Shown here piece after piece: positions 9,630 through 18,842 of a DNA stretch of 64,000 bases. This stretch comes from Microbacterium mangrovi. GTDB taxonomy: Bacteria; Actinomycetota; Actinomycetes; Actinomycetales; Microbacteriaceae. Position 1 is the stretch's first letter; each line of letters opens with the position of its first letter. The translations under genes and the position numbers were made by a program. The notes under the pieces were generated by a model that was not told the origin of the DNA, searched no databases, and was given only the letters and a program-made list of their open reading frames with translations. The DNA lies in contig NZ_JTDK01000022.1 in NCBI RefSeq assembly GCF_000802305.1, forward strand, positions 1 through 64,000. The letters are read 5' to 3'.

Positions 9630-10384
9630 TACGCCGATGCTCCTTCTGCGACAGGGGCCTCGTTGCGCGGGCCACGGCGACGGTCGCCACGGTCGTCGCG
9701 ACCGCGGGACTTCGGCGCGTTGGCCTGCTCGCGTGCGAGCTCCTTGTTGGTCAGGTCGCCCTTGTAGATCCAGACCTTCACGCCGATGCGGCCGAAGGTG
9801 GTCTTGGCCTCGTAGAAGCCGTAGTCGATGTTCGCGCGCAGCGTGTGCAGCGGCACACGACCCTCGCGGTAGAACTCCGACCGGCTCATCTCGGCGCCGC
9901 CGAGACGGCCCGAGACCTGGATGCGAACGCCCTTGGCGCCGGCGCGCTGTGCGCCCTGCAGGCCCTTGCGCATCGCGCGGCGGAACGCCACGCGGGCGCT
10001 CAGCTGCTCAGCGATGCCCTGGGCGACCAGCTGAGCGTCGGCCTCGGGGTTGCGCACCTCGAGGATGTTCAGCTGGATCTGCTTGCCGGTGAGCTTCTCG
10101 AGGTCGGCGCGGATGCGCTCGGCCTCGGCGCCTCGGCGACCGATCACGATGCCGGGGCGCGCGGTGTGGATGTCGACGCGGACGCGGTCACGCGTGCGCT
10201 CGATCTCGATGTTGCTGACGCCGGCCCGGTCGAGCTGGGTCTGCAGCAGACGACGGATCTTGATGTCCTCGGCGACGTAGTCGGCGTAACGCTGGCCCGG
10301 CTTCGTCGAGTCCGAGAACCAACGCGACACGTGGTCGGTCGTGATTCCGAGGCGGAAGCCGTACGGGTTTACCTTCTGTCCCAT
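9629..10384 (-). CDS. rpsC: 30S ribosomal protein S3
   Basis: mRNA-entry-channel protein, 251 aa. It begins [15 protein letters not shown], carries the KH domain motif [13 protein letters not shown] near residues 76-88, and ends with a basic then acidic low-complexity tail from about residue 222. Its start overlaps the rplV stop. Confidence 0.98.
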   Translation of the reverse strand: MGQKVNPYGFRLGITTDHVSRWFSDSTKPGQRYADYVAEDIKIRRLLQTQLDRAGVSNIEIERTRDRVRVDIHTARPGIVIGRRGAEAERIRADLEKLTGKQIQLNILEVRNPEADAQLVAQGIAEQLSARVAFRRAMRKGLQGAQRAGAKGVRIQVSGRLGGAEMSRSEFYREGRVPLHTLRANIDYGFYEAKTTFGRIGVKVWIYKGDLTNKELAREQANAPKSRGRDDRGDRRRGPRNEAPVAEGASA

Positions 10385-10770
10385 TACTTGCTCGCCTTCT
10401 TGTTGCTGTTCTCGGCCAGTTCGGGCGTCGCGAGCACCACAGTGATGTGGCTCGTGCGCTTCTTGATCTGGAACGCGCGGCCCTGGGCGCGGGGCTGGAA
10501 ACGCTTGAGCGTCGTCCCCTCGTCCACGAACGCGTTCTTCACGAACAGGTCGCGCTCGTCGAGGTACTCGCCGGCATTGTCCGCCTTGACGCGGGCGTTG
10601 GCGACGGCCGACTCGACCAGCTTGTAGATCGGGTCGCTCGCGCTCTGCTGCGCGAACTTGAGGATCGCGAGGGCTTCTTCAGCCTGCTTCCCCTTGATGA
10701 GTGCGACAACACGACGAGCCTTCTGAGGGGTCACGCGGATGTGTCGCACCTTGGCGATGGACTCCACCAT
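10384..10770 (-). CDS. rplV: 50S ribosomal protein L22
   Basis: Exit-tunnel protein, 128 aa, starting [28 protein letters not shown] lies upstream of ATG 10770, and this start matches the family; upstream in-frame sequence only shadows rpsS. The tunnel-loop region is around [15 protein letters not shown]. Confidence 0.97.
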   Translation of the reverse strand: MVESIAKVRHIRVTPQKARRVVALIKGKQAEEALAILKFAQQSASDPIYKLVESAVANARVKADNAGEYLDERDLFVKNAFVDEGTTLKRFQPRAQGRAFQIKKRTSHITVVLATPELAENSNKKASK

Positions 10771-10793
10771 TTCTCTCTCCTCTTGCCCCCGCG

Positions 10794-11075
10794 TCAGCGG
10801 CGGCGGCCCTTCTTGTCGTCCTTCACGTGGCCGCGGAAGGTGCGGGTGGGCGCGAACTCGCCCAGCTTGTGGCCGACCATCGTCTCGGTGACGAACACCG
10901 GGATGTGCTTGCGGCCGTCGTGCACGGCGATCGTGTGGCCGAGCATGGCCGGGATGATCATCGAGCGGCGCGACCACGTCTTGATGACGTTCTTGCTGCC
11001 GGCTTCGTTCTGCACGACCACCTTGCGAAGCAGGTGCTCGTCGACGAAGGGGCCCTTCTTAAGACTGCGAGGCAT
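10794..11075 (-). CDS. rpsS: 30S ribosomal protein S19
   Basis: Small-subunit head protein, 93 aa, the canonical length, with [16 protein letters not shown] and the [13 protein letters not shown] motif. It lies 12 nt after rplB and 23 nt before rplV. Confidence 0.98.
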   Translation of the reverse strand: MPRSLKKGPFVDEHLLRKVVVQNEAGSKNVIKTWSRRSMIIPAMLGHTIAVHDGRKHIPVFVTETMVGHKLGEFAPTRTFRGHVKDDKKGRRR

Positions 11076-11087
11076 CTTCTCTTACTC

Positions 11088-11927
11088 CTACTTGCGCTTC
11101 TTGCCGGCGTTGCGACGACGCACGATGTACTTGTCGCTTTCCTTGTTCGCGTGACGGGTGCGGCCCTCGGCCTGACCCCACGGCGACACCGGGTGGCGAC
11201 CACCGGACGTCTTGCCCTCACCACCACCGTGCGGGTGGTCGACCGGGTTCATCGCGACACCGCGGACGGTCGGGCGGATGCCCTTCCAGCGGTTGCGACC
11301 GGCCTTGCCCCAGTTGATGTTGGACTGCTCGGCGTTGCCGACCTCGCCGATCGTCGCACGGCAGCGCGCGTCGACGTTGCGGATCTCGCCCGAGGGCATG
11401 CGCAGCTGGGCGTAGGGACCGTCCTTCGCGACCAGACGCACCGAGACGCCCGCCGAGCGGGCGATCTTCGCACCGCCACCGGGGCGCAGCTCGATCGCGT
11501 GGATCACGGTACCGGTGGGGATGTTCTTCAGCGGCAGGTTGTTGCCCGGCTTGATGTCAGCCGAGGCGCCCGACTCGATGATGTCGCCCTGCTGCAGCTT
11601 GTTCGGGGCGAGGATGTAGCGCTTCTCGCCGTCGAAGTAGTGGAGCAGCGCGATGCGCGCGGTGCGGTTGGGGTCGTACTCGATGTGAGCGACCTTGGCG
11701 TTGATGCCGTCCTTGTCGTTGCGACGGAAGTCGATGACGCGGTACTGACGCTTGTGGCCACCACCGATGTGACGGGTGGTGATGCGGCCCTGGTTGTTGC
11801 GGCCGCCGGTCTTCGACAGCGGACGCAGCAGCGACTTCTCAGGCGTCGACCGGGTGATCTCGGCGAAGTCGGCCACCGACGAGCCGCGACGACCGGGCGT
11901 CGTGGGCTTGTACTTGCGAATAGCCAT
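11088..11927 (-). CDS. rplB: 50S ribosomal protein L2
   Basis: Peptidyl-transferase-centre protein, 279 aa. The conserved [18 protein letters not shown] segment near the C-terminus includes the histidine important for activity. The N-terminus [14 protein letters not shown] matches the family start at 11927. Confidence 0.98.
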   Translation of the reverse strand: MAIRKYKPTTPGRRGSSVADFAEITRSTPEKSLLRPLSKTGGRNNQGRITTRHIGGGHKRQYRVIDFRRNDKDGINAKVAHIEYDPNRTARIALLHYFDGEKRYILAPNKLQQGDIIESGASADIKPGNNLPLKNIPTGTVIHAIELRPGGGAKIARSAGVSVRLVAKDGPYAQLRMPSGEIRNVDARCRATIGEVGNAEQSNINWGKAGRNRWKGIRPTVRGVAMNPVDHPHGGGEGKTSGGRHPVSPWGQAEGRTRHANKESDKYIVRRRNAGKKRK

Positions 11928-11951
11928 GTGTTCTGTCCTCTATCCCGACTG

Positions 11952-12263
11952 TCAGCCGACGGCCGTGAAGATGTCGATGGTGCCCGACTTCAGCGTGACG
12001 ACGGCGCGCTTGGTGTCCTTGCGCTTGCCGGTGCCGAAACGGGTGCGGCGGGCCTTGCCGACGCGGTTGAGCGTGTTGACCGAAGCGACCTTGACGCCGA
12101 AGATCTTCTCGATCGCCAGCTTGATCTCGGTCTTGTTCGCACGGGGGTCCACGAGGAACGTGTACTTGCCCTCGTCGATCAGGCCGTAGCTCTTCTCAGA
12201 GACCACCGGCTTGAGGATGATGTCGCGCGGGTCCTTGTTCTGGGCGTTGTCCAGAGCGGTCAT
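11952..12263 (-). CDS. rplW: 50S ribosomal protein L23
   Basis: Exit-site protein and docking point for SRP and trigger factor, 103 aa. It has the [15 protein letters not shown] start and the [11 protein letters not shown] signature. ATG 12263 overlaps the rplD stop as ATGA. Confidence 0.98.
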   Translation of the reverse strand: MTALDNAQNKDPRDIILKPVVSEKSYGLIDEGKYTFLVDPRANKTEIKLAIEKIFGVKVASVNTLNRVGKARRTRFGTGKRKDTKRAVVTLKSGTIDIFTAVG

Positions 12264-12922
12264 GCCGAGACCTCCGAAGTAGCGGCGCTCTTGGACGCGA
12301 CGAACGCGTCGTAGGCGGCCTTGGTGAAGACGATGTCGTCGGAGACGAGCACGTCGTAGGCGTTCAGCTGGTCGAAGTTCAGCACGTGGATGTAGCCGAG
12401 GTTGCGCACGCTCAGAGCGGTCACGTCGTCTTCGCGGTCGATGACGACGAGCACGTTCTTGACGGCGCCGAGACCCGCGAGCACGGCGGCGGCGGCCTTG
12501 GTCGAGGGCTTGCCCTCGATGCCGAAGGACTCGACGACGTGCAGACGCTCACCGCGCGCGCGGTCGCTGAGCGAGCCCAGCAGAGCGGCGGCGATCATCT
12601 TCTTGGGGGTGCGCTGCGAGTAGTCACGCGGCTTCGGGCCGTGGACGATGCCACCACCGGTGTGCTCAGGTGCGCGGATCGAGCCCTGACGCGAGTTGCC
12701 CGTGCCCTTCTGCTTGAAGGGCTTGCGGCCGGAGCCCGAGACCTCACCGCGACGCTTGGTCGAGTGGGTGCCCTGGCGTGCGGCGGCGAGCTGCGCGACG
12801 ACGACCTGGTGGATGAGGGGGATGTTCGTCTTGACGTCGAAGATGTCGGCGGGCAGCTCGATGGAGCCGGCCTTCTTGCCGTCGGCCTTCACGACGTCGA
12901 GCGCGAGAGTCGAGTCAGCCAT
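12260..12922 (-). CDS. rplD: 50S ribosomal protein L4
   Basis: Exit-tunnel protein, 220 aa. The extended internal loop [20 protein letters not shown] marks it as L4. In E. coli L4 autoregulates the S10 operon; no equivalent site can be assigned here. It starts 2 nt after rplC. Confidence 0.97.
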   Translation of the reverse strand: MADSTLALDVVKADGKKAGSIELPADIFDVKTNIPLIHQVVVAQLAAARQGTHSTKRRGEVSGSGRKPFKQKGTGNSRQGSIRAPEHTGGGIVHGPKPRDYSQRTPKKMIAAALLGSLSDRARGERLHVVESFGIEGKPSTKAAAAVLAGLGAVKNVLVVIDREDDVTALSVRNLGYIHVLNFDQLNAYDVLVSDDIVFTKAAYDAFVASKSAATSEVSA

Positions 12923-12924
12923 GT

Positions 12925-13584
12925 TCAGGCACCCTTCACTGCGTTGCGGACGTAGACGATGCGGCCACGAGCACCGGGGACGGCGCCCTTGACGAGCAGC
13001 AGACCCTTCTCGGCGTCGACGGCGTGCACCGTGAGGTTGAGGACGGTCACGCGCTCGCCACCCATGCGGCCGGCCATGCGCATGCCCTTGAAGACGCGGC
13101 TGGGCGTCGACGAGGCACCGATCGAACCGGGCTTGCGGTGGTTGCGGTGCGCACCGTGCGAAGCGGAGACACCCTTGAAGTTGTGACGCTTCATGACACC
13201 GGCGAAGCCCTTGCCCTTGCTGGTGCCGACGACGTCGACCAGCTGGCCGGCCTCGAACAGGCCCTCGACCGTCAGCTCCTGACCGAGTGAGTAGTCAGCG
13301 GCATCCGCGGTGCGGACCTCGGTCACGTGGCGGCGCGGCGTGACGCCGGCGGCCTCGAAGTGACCGGTGAGGGGCTTGGTGACCTTGCGGGGGTCGATCT
13401 GGCCCGCCGAGATCTGAACGGCGTTGTAGCCGTCCTTCTCGAGGTTGCGGATCTGGGTGACCACGTTCGGCGCGATCTCGATGACCGTGACCGGCACGAG
13501 CTTGCCCTGGTCGTTCCAGACCTGGGTCATGCCGAGCTTGGTGCCCAGGAGACCCTTGGAAATCTTGTTGTTGATGTCAGCCAT
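12925..13584 (-). CDS. rplC: 50S ribosomal protein L3
   Basis: Early assembly protein of the large subunit, 219 aa. [14 protein letters not shown] at the N-terminus and [21 protein letters not shown] at the central loop are diagnostic. It follows rpsJ by 8 nt. Confidence 0.98.
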   Translation of the reverse strand: MADINNKISKGLLGTKLGMTQVWNDQGKLVPVTVIEIAPNVVTQIRNLEKDGYNAVQISAGQIDPRKVTKPLTGHFEAAGVTPRRHVTEVRTADAADYSLGQELTVEGLFEAGQLVDVVGTSKGKGFAGVMKRHNFKGVSASHGAHRNHRKPGSIGASSTPSRVFKGMRMAGRMGGERVTVLNLTVHAVDAEKGLLLVKGAVPGARGRIVYVRNAVKGA

Positions 13585-13592
13585 GTCGAACC

Positions 13593-13901
13593 TCAGAGCT
13601 TGATCTCGATGTTGACATCGGCCGGCAGGTCAAGGCGCATCAGCGAGTCGACGGCCTTGGGCGTCGGGTCGACGATGTCGATCAGACGCTTGTGGGTGCG
13701 CATCTCGAAGTGCTCGCGGCTGTCCTTGTACTTGTGCGGCGACCGGATGACGCACACGACGTTCTTCTCGGTCGGAAGCGGCACGGGGCCGACGACGGTG
13801 GCGCCGGCACGGGTCACGGTGTCGACGATCTTGCGCGCCGAGCTGTCGAGCCCGGCGTGGTCGTACGACTTCAGGCGAATGCGGATCTTCTGTCCCGCCA
13901 T
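13593..13901 (-). CDS. rpsJ: 30S ribosomal protein S10
   Basis: First gene of the S10 operon, 102 aa, starting [15 protein letters not shown] and containing [13 protein letters not shown]. Besides its ribosomal role, S10 (NusE) joins the antitermination complex. The ATG at 13901 is set by family length. A leader of about 345 nt separates it from the proposed promoter. Confidence 0.98.
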   Translation of the reverse strand: MAGQKIRIRLKSYDHAGLDSSARKIVDTVTRAGATVVGPVPLPTEKNVVCVIRSPHKYKDSREHFEMRTHKRLIDIVDPTPKAVDSLMRLDLPADVNIEIKL

Positions 13902-14253
13902 TTGTCTGCTCACTCTCTTTCTCGCGTCATACGTCTCTGCCCCGATTCGGCAGCTGCGCATTGGACGCACGGTGGCGGAGGCGCTGCTGCGCTCCCGCCA
14001 GGGCACTCGCACCCGCTGTCGCGGGTGATGCTGCACCACTGTTCTGATGTCAAACCGCTGTCTCGGCACGCCGAGGCATCCGGCATCCTGCCCCCTGACA
14101 CACGAATGCGCCTGCTTTCGCAGGAAGGGAGTCGGGATCAGTTGTTCTGCTGCCCGCGGCCCAGGTTCTCGCGCTCGGTGGCGCCGCCCTGTGCACTGCC
14201 CTGGCAGTGATCTGCCGCACGCGCAAGCGCACGGCAGAATGTGGAACCTGACT
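13902..14253 (-). promoter_or_regulatory. Long leader of the S10 operon
   Basis: No gene is supported in this stretch. On the transcribed strand it holds three hairpins: a long one with TCTGCCG/CGGCAGA arms at 14211-14238, right after the predicted start of transcription; CCTGC/GCAGG with a 4-nt loop at 14110-14123; and CACCCGC/GCGGGTG with a 4-nt loop at 14010-14027. The leader could carry autoregulation by a ribosomal protein, but no known motif was recognised. Confidence 0.5.
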
Positions 14254-14282
14254 AGTCTACGTGTCGCCCGGGCGTGTCGCAA
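14254..14282 (-). promoter_or_regulatory. Promoter of the S10 operon
   Basis: Minus strand: TTGCGA (14282-14277), a 17-nt spacer and TAGACT (14259-14254) form a good sigma-70-type promoter pointing at rpsJ. The predicted start of transcription is near 14247. Confidence 0.65.
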
Positions 14283-14337
14283 ACTCGGGCGTGTCGCGCA
14301 CGGCGTGTTTTCAGCTGCGCGGCGTCATCCCCGTCCG

Positions 14338-14439
14338 CTCGTCACGATACGCGCCTCACGGCGCCCTTCGTGACGATCGAATGCGGCCGTCCGGGCTCGC
14401 TCGTCACGTTGCGCGACATGCGGCGCACCTCGTGGCGAG
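14338..14439 (+). repeat. Two 40-nt palindromes downstream of the DUF559 gene
   Basis: Copies at 14338-14377 and 14400-14439, 62 nt apart. Each begins CTCGTCAC and ends in a near-complement (GTGACGAT, GTGGCGAG), with 24 nt between the arms. They belong to the same family, in the same orientation and with the same spacing, as the array at 15575-16078 on the other side of the gene. Confidence 0.8.
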
Positions 14440-14455
14440 TCTGGATGCCGGCGCG

Positions 14456-15424
14456 TCATCGAATCGCGCGGTTCAGCGCGGCGCGGACGAGCGCGGCCGG
14501 ACGCGGGCCGATGCCGAAGACGTTCCGCGCGGTGAGGCGCACGACCGCCCATCCGGCGCGTTCGTAGGCCCGGTACTTCTCGATGTCGCGTTCCCACTGC
14601 CGCGGGTCGGTCCGATGCTGGTCGCCCTCGTACTCGACGGCGATGCGGAGTCCGGGGTACGCCAGGTCCGAGATCCCGAGAAGACGGCCACTCCCGTGTC
14701 GCACCTCGACGTCCAGGGCCGGCTCGGGCAGGCCGGCCTCGACGAGGTCGAGACGCACGAGGGTCTCGGCGCGCGACGAAGCCCCGACCCGGATCAGCGG
14801 CAGCGCTTCGCGGAGCCTCCCGATCCCCGTGCGACGCCCTGCCTCGATCGCGGCGGCGAGCTGTTCCACTGTTCCGAGGGCGGATGCCGGATCCCCGGGC
14901 TCTCCCCCGGCGAGTCGCGGCACCCGGACGATGCCGTCCCCGGCGGCGACGAGATCGTGCACGCCCAGCACGGCGCCGAGCTGGGCCCACGTGCTGGCGG
15001 GACTGCTGACGGCCACCCCGTCCAGGTCCCGGATTGCCACGAGGTGGTGCGCGTACGCGTGCCCCTCGACACCGCCGCCACGCGGTGCCCGATGAGGCAG
15101 CAGCACGCCGACCTGGACCGGCGCATCGACGCGGTGCGGCACCGGGATGCCCCACAGCGCCGCGGCCGACATGAGCACCAGGAACGACCCGGGGACCATG
15201 CGCGGCACATACGCGAGTGCCCGACGCCGGGCCGCCGCATCCCTGACCTCCCAGGGAGCGGCATCCTCCTCTGGAGCCCGTCCCGGATATCGGCGCACCC
15301 CCCAGAACGGGGCCTCGAGGTCAGCGGCTCGCAGCCGCGACTTCGCGACGCCCGCAGCGAGCGCGTCCCGGACGCGGAACACGCTCCCGAGGCCGGCGGC
15401 GATGGGTTCTCTCTGTGGCGACAT
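14456..15424 (-). CDS. DUF559 (Vsr-like nuclease fold) protein
   Basis: A 322-aa protein with an N-terminal segment resembling AbiEi-type winged helices (VFRVRDALAAGVAKSRLRAADL) and a C-terminal DUF559 domain from about residue 215. That domain shows D253 in ISDLAYP and the E264-Y-E266-G-D-Q-H270 strand, a PD-(D/E)XK-like arrangement shared with Vsr repair endonucleases. Nuclease activity is not proven for most members. The start at 15424 is the best family fit, but its GAAGG is too close to be convincing. Ten palindromes flank the gene, two on its 3' side and eight upstream. Similar proteins are common and variable in Microbacteriaceae. Confidence 0.75.
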   Translation of the reverse strand: MSPQREPIAAGLGSVFRVRDALAAGVAKSRLRAADLEAPFWGVRRYPGRAPEEDAAPWEVRDAAARRRALAYVPRMVPGSFLVLMSAAALWGIPVPHRVDAPVQVGVLLPHRAPRGGGVEGHAYAHHLVAIRDLDGVAVSSPASTWAQLGAVLGVHDLVAAGDGIVRVPRLAGGEPGDPASALGTVEQLAAAIEAGRRTGIGRLREALPLIRVGASSRAETLVRLDLVEAGLPEPALDVEVRHGSGRLLGISDLAYPGLRIAVEYEGDQHRTDPRQWERDIEKYRAYERAGWAVVRLTARNVFGIGPRPAALVRAALNRAIR

Positions 15425-15574
15425 CCTTCGATGCTCATGACGCCCGGCGCCGGCTGCCGACCGCATCGGGTGGACTGTGGACAACTCGCCCGCCACCCGC
15501 GCCTGTGGACAGACGACTCCCGCGAAATGTCGCGGCGGTCGCACCCGTTGCGCCCCGAGCGGCATCCTCGTCGC

Positions 15575-16078
15575 CTCGTCACGAACCGCGGCGAGCGCAA
15601 CGCTTCGCGACGAGCGAACCAGGCGCGACGCTGCTCACTCGTCGCGAAAGGCAGGCAGCCGCCCACGACGCGACGAGCGAACCAGGACGCCGCGGCGGGG
15701 CATCCCGCACGGCGCTCACTCGTCACAAGATGCAGGCAGCCGCCGCAACGGGGCGAGGGAAGCGATTCTCACTCGTCACGAAATGCAGTCAGCGACGCAC
15801 ATCCGGACGCGCGAAGCGGGCCGGAGCTGCCCACCCGTCACGAAACGCACACAGACGCGCACAACCCGACGAGCGAAGCGGGACACCGCGGCCCGGCATC
15901 CCGCACCGTGCTCACTCGTCACGAAGCGCACGCAGACGCGCACAATGTGACAAGCGAACCAGGCCGGAGCTGCCCACTCGTCACGAAACGCAGCGACCAG
16001 CGCACACTGTGACGAGCGAACCAGGCCGGAGCTGCCCACCCGTCACGAAACGCAGCGACCAGCGCACAACGCGACGAG
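15575..16078 (+). repeat. Array of eight 40-nt palindromic repeats
   Basis: Units start at 15575, 15638, 15719, 15772, 15834, 15915, 15977 and 16039. Seven are exactly 40 nt and one is 39. The consensus arms are CTCGTCAC and GTGACGAG around a 24-nt loop rich in GAAACGCA and CGCACAA. Spacers are mostly 22 nt (CGAACCAGGCCGGAGCTGCC type) or 41 nt, giving periods of 62 or 81. Units 3 and 4 are degenerate at the right arm. Because the unit length avoids stops, several frames stay open here, but none looks like a protein. The rest of 15425-16108 holds nothing else recognisable. Confidence 0.85.
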
Positions 16079-16108
16079 CGAACCAGGACACCCCGGCGGG
16101 CCGGGTGC

Positions 16109-16933
16109 TCAGTCGAGGAAGAGGGCGCGCAGGCGACGCGTCGTGAACACGAGCCCGATCGCGATCATCACGAGGTAGTAGCCGAGGTGGATCAGCATCG
16201 TCCAGTTCAGGATGCCGGTGGTGAGCCCGCGGACGAGCTCGACGCCGTGCCAGAGCGGGAACGACATCACGATCCACTGCACCCAGTCCGGGTAGACGGT
16301 GATCGGGTAGAACGTCGCCGAGAACAGGAACATCGGCAGCAGCACGAAGTTGATGAGGTCCATCTGCTGGAAGACCTTCATGTAGCTGGTGACGGCCATT
16401 CCGAGCGACGCGAACCCGAACGCGATGATCAGGACCGCCGGCAGCGCGAGGATCGCCGTCCAGGCCAGGTTCAGACCGAACAGCTGCAGGATGATCATGA
16501 AGCCGGTCGCGTACACCAGTCCGCGCAGCATCGCGTAGACGATCTCGCCGAGGGCGACGTCGAGCGGGCCGAGCGACGTGGCCAGCATCCCCTCGTACAG
16601 CTTCGCGTGGCGGAGCTTGAAGAAGACGTTCCACGTCGAGTCGTAGATCGCCCCGTTCATGGCCGAGACCGCGAGGAGCGCCGGAGCGATGTACGCGGCG
16701 TACGAGATCGGCCCGGCCGTCGTGTGGATCGCCGGGATGAGCGAGCCGAGGCCGATGCCCATCGACGCGAGGTACAGGACGGGCTCGAAGAAGCCGGAAA
16801 GCACGACCGCCCAGCTCGAGGACCGCGCGGCGATCAGGCCGCGCTGCACCACGGAGGCCGGGTTGCCCGCGTAGAGGGCGCGCACTCCCCCGGCCCGCAG
16901 GCGGGCGGCACGCGCCGGAGTCATGACCGTCAT
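16109..16933 (-). CDS. ABC-2 type transporter permease (second subunit)
   Basis: A 274-aa membrane protein of the ABC-2/DrrB class with about six membrane segments and the long cytoplasmic N-terminus typical of drug or glycan exporters. The ATG at 16933 overlaps the stop of the preceding permease (ATGA). It forms the last gene of a three-gene ATPase-permease-permease operon, and the two permeases likely form a heterodimer. Transported substrate unknown; DrrABC-like antibiotic or lipid export is the nearest family role. Confidence 0.88.
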   Translation of the reverse strand: MTVMTPARAARLRAGGVRALYAGNPASVVQRGLIAARSSSWAVVLSGFFEPVLYLASMGIGLGSLIPAIHTTAGPISYAAYIAPALLAVSAMNGAIYDSTWNVFFKLRHAKLYEGMLATSLGPLDVALGEIVYAMLRGLVYATGFMIILQLFGLNLAWTAILALPAVLIIAFGFASLGMAVTSYMKVFQQMDLINFVLLPMFLFSATFYPITVYPDWVQWIVMSFPLWHGVELVRGLTTGILNWTMLIHLGYYLVMIAIGLVFTTRRLRALFLD

Positions 16934-17799
16934 TCGCCGAGCCTCCGTTCGAAGCGGCGCCGGGCGATGAGATAGCCGCCGAGCGCGAGCGCGCCCAGAT
17001 AGACGACGTGGATGATCGTGAGCCAGACCGGCTCGTGTGCACCGTACGTGACGACGCGGCCGAGCTCGGTGGCATGCCACAGCGGCGAGATCCAGCCGAT
17101 CCACTGCAGCCAGACCGGCAGCGCCGTGAGCGGATAGAACGTGCCCGAGAAGAGGAACATCGGCATGAAGACGAACCGCTGCACCAGGGCGAACTGACCC
17201 ATCTCATTCGTGATGGAGGCGGCGTAGGCCAGCAGCGGCATCCCGAACGCCCACGCTGCGAGCAGACCCACCGGGATCGCCAGCCATCCGGTGCCGCCGT
17301 ACGGCACGGCCTGGAAGAGAACGATGAACACGAAGTACCCGCCGACCGCGACCAGGATGCGCGCCGAGGCGCCGAGCGTCACGCCGGTGGCGATCTGCGC
17401 GGGTGAGATCGGCGAGGCGCTGAACCCGTAGTAGAAGCGGCGCCACTTGAATCCGTCCATCACCGGGTAGCTGAACTCCTCGCTCGCCACCTGGATGCCG
17501 GCGGTCATCAGCAGCGCGGGGGCGACGAACGTGAGGTACCCGACCGAGTTGCCCCAGGCGTCGGTGACGTTGCCCGCGATGAGGGATGCCAGGCCGACCG
17601 CGAGGCCCAGGAGGTAGAGGATCGGCTGCCCGAGGGCGCCGATGATGATGGTCCAGCCGTACGCGCGCATCGCGCGCACCACGTGCTCGGCGACGTAGAG
17701 CGAACCGCGCCGCCGCGGCTTGCGACCGTGGGCGAGCGCCTCGGCGCGCAGCTGGTCGAGCGTGGGCTGCGCGAGCGCGGGGGTCGTGGCATCCGTCAT
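16930..17799 (-). CDS. ABC-2 type transporter permease (first subunit)
   Basis: A 289-aa permease related to its downstream neighbour: a charged N-terminal tail (RKPRRRGSLYVAEHVVRAM), then about six membrane helices with the ABC-2 signature around MFLFSGTFYPLTALPVWLQW. ATG 17799 overlaps the ATPase stop (ATGA), so the three genes are translationally coupled. The paired permeases share the LFSGTFYP/LFSATFYP segment before the last helices. Confidence 0.88.
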   Translation of the reverse strand: MTDATTPALAQPTLDQLRAEALAHGRKPRRRGSLYVAEHVVRAMRAYGWTIIIGALGQPILYLLGLAVGLASLIAGNVTDAWGNSVGYLTFVAPALLMTAGIQVASEEFSYPVMDGFKWRRFYYGFSASPISPAQIATGVTLGASARILVAVGGYFVFIVLFQAVPYGGTGWLAIPVGLLAAWAFGMPLLAYAASITNEMGQFALVQRFVFMPMFLFSGTFYPLTALPVWLQWIGWISPLWHATELGRVVTYGAHEPVWLTIIHVVYLGALALGGYLIARRRFERRLGE

Positions 17800-18737
17800 T
17801 CGATGAGCGACCTTCCGGTCAGGCGCAGGAAGACGTCTTCGAGCGACGAGCGGCGCACGAGGCTGGTGATCGGCTGGAGCCCGCGCGCGGTGACGGCCTC
17901 CAGGGCGGCCTCGCCCCCCGCCGCGTAGATGAGGATGCGGTCGGGCAGCACCTCGATGCGGTCGCCGATTCCCTGCAGCTGAGTGGCGGCGTGCGCGTTG
18001 TTGCTGGCCCCGAATCGCAGTTCGAGGACCTCGCGGCTGGAGTGGTCGCGGATCAGCGACGCCGGCGTGCCCTCGGCCATGATGCGCCCCTTGTCGACCA
18101 CGACGAGCCGGTCGCACAGCTGTTCGGCCTCGTCCATGTAGTGCGTCGTCAGCACGAGGGTGGTGCCGCGCTCCTTGAGCCGGAACAGGCGGTCCCACAG
18201 CACGTGGCGCGCCTGCGGGTCAAGGCCCGTGGTGGGCTCGTCGAGCAGCAGGATGCGGGGGTCGTTCACCAGCCCGCGGGCGATCGTCAGCCGGCGCTTC
18301 ATACCGCCGGAGAGGGCGTCGACCTTGCTCGCGGCCTTGTCTTCGAGCTGGGCGAACGCGAGCAGCTCATCGGCCTTCTCGGCGCAGTGCCTGGCCGGCA
18401 GGCCGAAGTACCGGCCGTAGATGAAGAGGTTCTCGCGGCAGTTGAGCTCGCCGTCGAGGTTGTCTTGCTGGGGGACGACACCGAGACGCGACCGGATCTC
18501 GGGGCCGTGGCGGTCGGGGTCGAGCCCCAGGATGCTGAGGTCGCCGCCGGAGCGCGTGGAGACCGCGCCGATCATCTTCATCGTTGTGGACTTGCCGGCG
18601 CCGTTCGGGCCGAGCAGGCCGAAGGACTCGCCCGGCGCGACCTCGAAGTCGAGGCCGTCGACGGCGAGGAAGTCGGGAGCGCCCTTGACCTTGTAGGCCT
18701 TGCGGAGGCTGCGGGCGGAGATCACGGCGTCTGGCAC
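17796..18737 (-). CDS. ABC transporter ATP-binding protein (DrrA-like)
   Basis: A 313-aa ATPase driving the ABC-2 permeases encoded downstream. Walker A is GPNGAGKST near residue 44, the signature is LSGGMKRRL and Walker B is ILLLDEPTTGLD; the C-terminal roughly 90-residue extension is typical of DrrA-family exporters. Gene order ATPase-permease-permease with ATGA overlaps indicates one transcript. A strong hairpin upstream (18785-18828) insulates it from the SLT-domain gene. Confidence 0.93.
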   Translation of the reverse strand: MPDAVISARSLRKAYKVKGAPDFLAVDGLDFEVAPGESFGLLGPNGAGKSTTMKMIGAVSTRSGGDLSILGLDPDRHGPEIRSRLGVVPQQDNLDGELNCRENLFIYGRYFGLPARHCAEKADELLAFAQLEDKAASKVDALSGGMKRRLTIARGLVNDPRILLLDEPTTGLDPQARHVLWDRLFRLKERGTTLVLTTHYMDEAEQLCDRLVVVDKGRIMAEGTPASLIRDHSSREVLELRFGASNNAHAATQLQGIGDRIEVLPDRILIYAAGGEAALEAVTARGLQPITSLVRRSSLEDVFLRLTGRSLIE

Positions 18738-18784
18738 CGGACGAGGCTATCAGCGGGCTCCGACATCCGTCCGCGGACGCAGAA

Positions 18785-18828
18785 CCGCCCGGGGCCGGCT
18801 TCGTCGATGCGAAGCCGGCCCCGGGCGG
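18785..18828 (-). terminator. 19-bp perfect hairpin terminator
   Basis: Arms at 18785-18803 and 18810-18828 pair over 19 bp without mismatch around a 6-nt loop. It lies 14 nt after the stop of the SLT-domain gene and before the ABC exporter operon. Confidence 0.8.
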
Positions 18829-18842
18829 TGGAGCAGTGCGGG

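Noticed and set aside
14255-14268. A further TCTAC-N4 operator near the S10 promoter.
   Set aside because: Only the left half-site is present (followed by GTGTCGCCC); the TCTA part is explained by the -10 box of the S10 promoter.
15575-16078. A CRISPR array, because of regularly spaced repeats.
   Set aside because: The repeats are palindromic with internal variation, the spacers are themselves repeated (22- and 41-nt types) rather than unique, and no cas genes are near.
15415-16146. Long open frames in several phases through 15.4-16.1 kb, reading as repeated Arg/Thr/Ser-rich peptides.
   Set aside because: They are open because the 40-nt repeat lacks stops in those phases; composition is repeat-driven, and no start with a ribosome-binding site or domain is seen.
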